Shown one piece after another: positions 17,855-22,343 of a stretch of DNA of 22,343 nucleotides. Below the pieces are notes generated by a model, which was not told where the DNA came from, did not search any database, and saw only the letters and a list, made by a program, of their open reading frames with translations. How positions within the stretch are numbered: position 1 is the first letter of the stretch; each line of letters begins with the position of its first letter. The stretch spans positions 1 through 22,343 of the forward strand of contig JADRCO010001123.1 in the NCBI GenBank assembly GCA_021464525.1, given 5' to 3'. The position numbers and the translations under genes were made by a program. The stretch is from Rhizophagus sp. LPA8_4_AMF (lineage: Eukaryota > Glomeromycota > Glomeromycetes > Glomerales > Glomeraceae).

Positions 17855-18842
17855 AAATTAGGGTAAAATAACCAATGTCTTATTACCATCAAATAATCAA
17901 ACTAATTTTTTTATTTTTTATTTAAAATCAAATAATTGATAACGCACAGATTCGCGGGATGTTAGGAACAACTAAATGTCTTTTACGAAATGTGTGTGAA
18001 GGATAAATAGTGAAAATTGTAAAAGTGGAGGGAAGAAAATGGATTCTCTCTTCCTAAATTTTTACAATGTACAAATGTAAATTTTTTTTTTTTTATAATT
18101 ATTTTGTTATTATTTCCATGTACAGTATTTACAGTAATGTAACTCTTATTCTAAACAATAAATTCTGTGTTTATATTAAAAAAATTAACTCAGCTATTAA
18201 ATTGTTTATTGGTTATTTAAAGTAAATTCTATTTTCTTGTAGAAGATTTCGTATATAATAAATCTCATTAAGTCAAAAAATAGTGGTTACAAAAAAACTT
18301 CAACTAAATTTTCTTTGAATCATTTTTACTTTCTATTTTAACTAAAAAATTATAAATTTCAAAAAAAAAGCCTAGGGAAGTATTCTAAGCCACACAAGTA
18401 AAAAATATGATACTGTATGAAACGACGACCAAATTTAACTACGCAAAACAAAATTTATGTACTATCGTATTTTCAACAAAGGTTTAAACGATTAATCATC
18501 ATAGATTTTTTATTTATTTCATCGTTATTTACGTAATTCAAAGGTAGTTTAGTCACGTGGTTATTTGTCAAGTGACTGAGTGACGTTCTATATGACCGAC
18601 CAATAATTTCTCGCAAGCCTATTTCGCCTCAAATATTGATTGCCGGCCAACACTACAATGGTTTATCCGTTAACCGGATGTACAGTACATAAAGTTATTA
18701 TTGGTGGTCAACGGGCCAATTTCGGATGTTTACAAATTTTTTTTTTTTTTATTTCGCTTATTTTTTTAATTTTAATATATTTTGTAGGTAAAAAAAAGTT
18801 TTGATAGGTAAAAAAACTAATTAATCCACCAAGTAATAACAA
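17855..18842. other. 3' region of the 422-aa gene and spacer
   Basis: A possible polyadenylation signal AATAAA is at 18157-18162. An imperfect hairpin spans about 18015-18067 (ATTGTAAAA..GGAAG pairing with CTTCC..TTTTACAAT). GACCGACCAATAAT (about 18595-18608) and an inverted near-copy around 18698-18711 flank about 90 bases with TTAACCGG and GCCGGCC. No gene supported. Confidence 0.45.
18157..18162 (+). terminator. Candidate polyadenylation signal AATAAA
   Basis: Canonical hexamer about 300 bases after the stop codon of the 422-residue gene. Given the AT-rich background, other A-rich sites between 17880 and 18160 could serve instead. Confidence 0.3.
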
Positions 18843-19073
18843 TAATGTGATAATTGTGGATATATGTGTAATTTTAAAAATTGGACTAGCGGTAATAATG
18901 ATATTGATAAGTTTATTAAAGATACTCAATTATCTGCACATACTTTCACATTTAATGCATTAGAATGGATACCTTATGATAAATTTTATGATATTAAATT
19001 TATTGCAAGTGGGTTTGGTGGGTGTATAGAGCAAAATGGGTTGATGGACGCAATTTATTTTATTTTAGTATAA
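18843..19073 (+). pseudogene. Truncated protein kinase, N-terminal fragment
   Basis: The frame reads CDNCGYMCNFKNWTSGNN, then DIDKFIKDTQLSAH, ALEWIPYDKF, IKFIASG: the conserved lead-in of the very large AM fungal tyrosine-kinase-like family, up to the glycine-rich ATP loop. The loop is damaged. Near 19017-19024 the frame slips, and the next frame continues VYRAKWVDG, the expected strand after the loop. After that, similarity ends. The invariant beta-3 Lys, the HRD and DFG motifs and the whole catalytic core are absent, so no kinase activity is possible. It could be the 5' end left by a deletion or by an element insertion. Confidence 0.8.
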
Positions 19074-21406
19074 CAAAATGAGTTCTCTCAAAATATTATT
19101 GTTTTAATTTCAATGCGAGAAATCTTAAATAAATAATAGAATTTTACATTGCCTTTTAACATTTATTCAAGCTATCATTATCAAAAAAAATCCGTTTCTT
19201 AATGTTAAATTATAAAAAAGTCATGTTCAAGCTTAAAATTTGATACTTGGACATTTTTTGTTATAGAATTTTTTTTACAAAAATAAAAATCTTATGGATT
19301 TTTACTTCTAAGTACAGTATATTCGCGTAGTATACATATATAAATATAAATTTAATAAATACGAGTGCGTTATTCTTGTATGTACGATACAAAAGAAAGA
19401 AATTTCATTATTAAAATCATAGATAATGTTATTTATTTTAAATTCATTTACCATATGATTGTTTAATTGGATTGACTAATTCGGCTTCATTTAACTTATT
19501 AACTATTGTTATTTTATTATGACTTTAATAAAATGTCATTCTTGCTTTCTGAGTGTAAATACATTAAGCCACATTTATTTGTACTAAATTTTTTAATATT
19601 ATAATTTACAATTTAAAAAAATTAAAAGAAATATAGCAATCCACATTTAATTTCAAATTATTTAAATAATTTAATTATTTAACCGGAACGTGAAATCATT
19701 TTCAATAGCGACGTCTAACATATCAAAAAAATTTAATATCGTAATTATGTTTATTATACCTGATTATTTTATTTATTAGTACAAAAGAAAAGATTATTTT
19801 ACATTGTAATTTGATAGATTTAGTTATTCCATTTAACGGAACAGATTTATTAGTAATTTCAAATTCTTTGGTATTATTTGTTTAATAAGTGAAGCATCAT
19901 TAATTTTAACATATTCTGTAGTATTATTCACATTAATACTTTTCGTACTGTATATTAATAGGAAGTTTTATGTCATATCTTTTTTGTGTTTTGTGGATTA
20001 AATTTATGAAAGATATAAAATATGTCAAAGATCGGGTTAACTTTTTAAAGTTAATACAGTATAAACGAAAAGAAAAAAACAATTCAGATCAGTCTATAAC
20101 TTCTTATTTAAAGAGTTAACATCTTAATGTTCGGTTTATGATTTAGATACACGCATGATCCATTGTCACGAGAGAATTTAGAAATTCTCTTTGCCTTCCT
20201 TATATAGAAAAACATGATGAACGGTTGGTTAAACAGGTTTTACATGGTGTAACTCGTAAGGAGAATTGTGTTATGCAAACCTAACCATCTGATTTTATGT
20301 AACCCGGGGGGTCGCTATATGAGTGCATGGTATAAAGTTTTTTGAGTGAGAGCTTTCTATGGTTTTTTTTTTTAGTATTTGACTACACAGTGCACTGTTC
20401 TCTGTTTCACTATATATTTTTTTCTGAATAAATAACAAATAAATAAAATCTAATGTCATTATGTTGAGATCAACGTCTCAAAATATATGGTGTATTTTTT
20501 AATATTATCAAGTTCCCATCATTTGACAAGAGGTATTTTTTTGCTATATCGCTCTATTGCAAATAGCCATAAAATTTTCTTTCATGTTCTTAATATTGGT
20601 TTGAAATGTTAATAATATCTTTGGCTTGACGAAGTCGTTCATGCAATGTATAATGAAGTTCATTACTATCCAATTATGCTAATGCATAGTAATAAGACAA
20701 CAAATTACAATATCAAACAATTAAGTTTTGATAGGTTTATCAATAATCGGTTTTTATAAGTTTCGTTGGTATTGACATATTTCAGAAATTCTAGAGATTT
20801 TGGAAATTTTGAAATCTGGACAAAGCAAGTTACACCAAATCTTGCAATTGATCTTTTTTAAATTCATGTTTCTCTCATAACATTATTCAACTGAATTCAA
20901 GCAATAACTAAATGATAGCAATAAATGAATAAAGTATGATCATAATGCAAAGAATAAATTCAGAATTTGTTTCATTTGTTTTATTAAAATTATTTTTAGT
21001 GCAGCAATTTTAATGGTGTATAAACTAATTTAGATGTTTTTTATTTATACAAGTGATTTTGAATTCATTTTTGTTACTTTTAATTCCGTAATGTAAAATT
21101 TGCAATTATTATTAAATTTATTTTCTCAAATGCTGAACATAAAAATATTAGTAAAATAAAATTATATTGAGTATAAAACAAATGAAATGTAACTGCAAAA
21201 ATTTATTAAATTATTGTCACACGCCTACACTTAGAAATATTAATTACTACTAAAAAGATTATCAGTTAGTCTAAGTAGGATATAATACTGTTATGTTAAT
21301 TAAAAATTTTATAATACGAAATTTTAATATTTAGTTATATAATTAAAAAGAAAAAATATACTAATGGTAAAAATTATTCAGGCCAATTTTAATGAGTATA
21401 TATATA
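19074..21406. other. AT-rich intergenic region
   Basis: No gene supported on either strand over about 2.3 kb. A perfect 9-bp hairpin AGAGAATTT-AG-AAATTCTCT sits at 20171-20190. A small island of higher GC follows at about 20210-20340, with TAACCCGGGGGGTCGC at 20299-20314, and no recognisable RNA gene or coding motif in it. Confidence 0.5.
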
Positions 21407-22057
21407 TTAGTATAGTATGATTTTGTGAGTTAGTATGTTTGTGGAATTTTTACTTTGCATGTATGATTTTTATGGTACATATATACTTATCACAATATAT
21501 AATAATATGTATGTAATAGTATGATTTAAATTTTTTTTTATTTTATTTATTTTAAAAATGCAGCCGCTTGAATTAAGGACATAAAAGAACCTGTAACATC
21601 TCCTGCTAAGAGACGGCTTCTCTAGTTCTCTAAGACTCACCATTATGACAGAAGTACCTTCTTTTGTAAGAATATTTATCTTTTTTTTTTCTTAAAAAAA
21701 AGCTAGTTTATTTATTGTGCATGTTTTGTTTTTGCAAAAAGCTTAAATATGATTATGTTTATAATTTATTTATTTAAAGATAAATGCACATAAATAATGA
21801 CTTGCTAGTATAACAAATATTTTCATATTTTTCAAAGAAAGAGCGAGCGCCATTGCATAGGACTTCAAGGGATTGAAAAAGTGTAGACGAGGCTGGTAAA
21901 AAAGTATGATATATATACGTATGTATGATTTTTTTTTTCACTACAGATGTACAATTTTTCTATATTTAGCAATTAAAGTAGTACGTACAATTTAAAATCA
22001 TACGTACTAACAAAAAACGCAATCTACATACTATTTTAAAAAATCATACTATACTAA
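21407..22057. mobile_element. Non-autonomous DNA element with GTATGATTTT subterminal repeats
   Basis: The left end TTAGTATAGTATGATTTT (21407-21424) pairs with the complement of AAAATCATACTATACTAA at the right end (22040-22057), followed by TAGTATGT (about 21430) against ACATACTA (about 22026-22033). GTATGATTTT or a close variant recurs at about 21463, 21524 and 21925, and inverted at about 21995. Length is about 651 bp. If TA is the target-site duplication, the ends could be Tc1/mariner-like, but the AT-rich context makes this uncertain. No transposase remains. Confidence 0.65.
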
Positions 22058-22125
22058 GATTGGATACACCGAATTTTAATTAACTAATATATAAATCGCA
22101 CATATTAAATCCTATTAAAAAATTA

Positions 22126-22341
22126 TTATAACTTATTTTCATATTCTTTATATAATTTTGATGCTTTAATTTCATCTTTCTCAGTTCCTATTCCATTTTG
22201 ATAACAATATCCAAGATCATAAAATGAGTAAATATGGCCTTTTTCAACTAATTCTTTATATAATGCAAATGCCTTAACTTCATCTTTATTGGTTCCTATT
22301 CCATATTGATAGCATTCTCCAAGATTATTCATTGAAGTAAT
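22126..22341 (-). CDS. Sel1-repeat protein, C-terminal end (gene continues off the right edge)
   Basis: The frame is open to the window edge. It reads MNNLGECYQYGIGTNKDEVK, AFALYKELVEKGH, SFYDLGYCYQNGIGTEKDE, IKASKLYKEYENKL and stops: two Sel1-like (SLR) units of about 36 residues with the N.LG.CY..GIGT..DE.KA..LYK pattern. The frame before the Met reads ITS, typical of the preceding repeat, so this Met is internal and not the start. In AM fungi, Sel1 repeats often sit C-terminal to a kinase domain and act as protein-binding scaffolds; the N-terminal domain is outside the window. The ending in a charged helix (YKEYENKL) looks natural. The last codons are intact. Confidence 0.85.
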   Translation of the reverse strand: MTSMNNLGECYQYGIGTNKDEVKAFALYKELVEKGHIYSFYDLGYCYQNGIGTEKDEIKASKLYKEYENKL

Positions 22342-22343
22342 AT

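Noticed and set aside
17701-17892. Minus-strand frame opposite the 3' end of the 422-residue gene
   Set aside because: Antisense shadow of the Ser-rich tail.
1-22343. tRNA, rRNA genes and CRISPR arrays
   Set aside because: By eye I found no T-loop GGTTCGANNCC in a cloverleaf context, no rRNA core and no regular spaced repeats; a covariance-model scan was not possible here.

Overview
The window is AT-rich fungal nuclear DNA. The mix of families points to an arbuscular mycorrhizal fungus of the Rhizophagus irregularis type: a Crinkler (CRN) gene with a 64-nt intron, fragments of the expanded protein-kinase, Sel1 and BACK/TLDc families, a DUF2235 hydrolase, and many decayed DNA transposons. The species is inferred from these families; no marker gene is present.

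Layout. 1-3037: stop-dense sequence with no gene I can support. 3038-3420 (+): a two-exon gene for a 104-residue, probably mitochondrial, coiled-coil microprotein. 3754-4125 (-): decayed C-terminal piece of a CRN gene. 4393-5863 (-): a nearly complete CRN gene (ubiquitin-like header, linker, PD-(D/E)XK nuclease-like C-terminus) with one or two single-base frame breaks. 6059-6895: two small inverted-repeat elements. 7011-8062: a 5'-truncated, frameshifted hAT transposase followed by AACCGGTT-type terminal repeats. 8103-9329 (-): an intact, intronless DUF2235 alpha/beta hydrolase. 10966-11330: a MITE-like element. 11700-12290 (+): a BACK/TLDc relic. 14089-14394: twin hairpins and a small inverted-repeat unit. 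14872-15884: degenerate repeats next to a small minus-strand ORF. 16586-17854 (+): an intact 422-residue protein with one hydrophobic segment between helical, charged arms. 18843-19073 (+): the start of a broken protein kinase. 21407-22057: an element with inverted termini and repeated GTATGATTTT motifs. 22126-22341 (-): the C-terminus of a Sel1-repeat protein running off the right edge.

How it fits together. The genes do not form an operon or an obvious pathway. It reads as an accessory region: a few live genes (microprotein, DUF2235, 422-residue protein, the end of the Sel1 gene) among broken members of large lineage-expanded families and non-autonomous transposons. Two introns (68 and 64 nt) are well supported by GT..AG ends and restored frames; a 59-nt and a 99-nt intron are possible.
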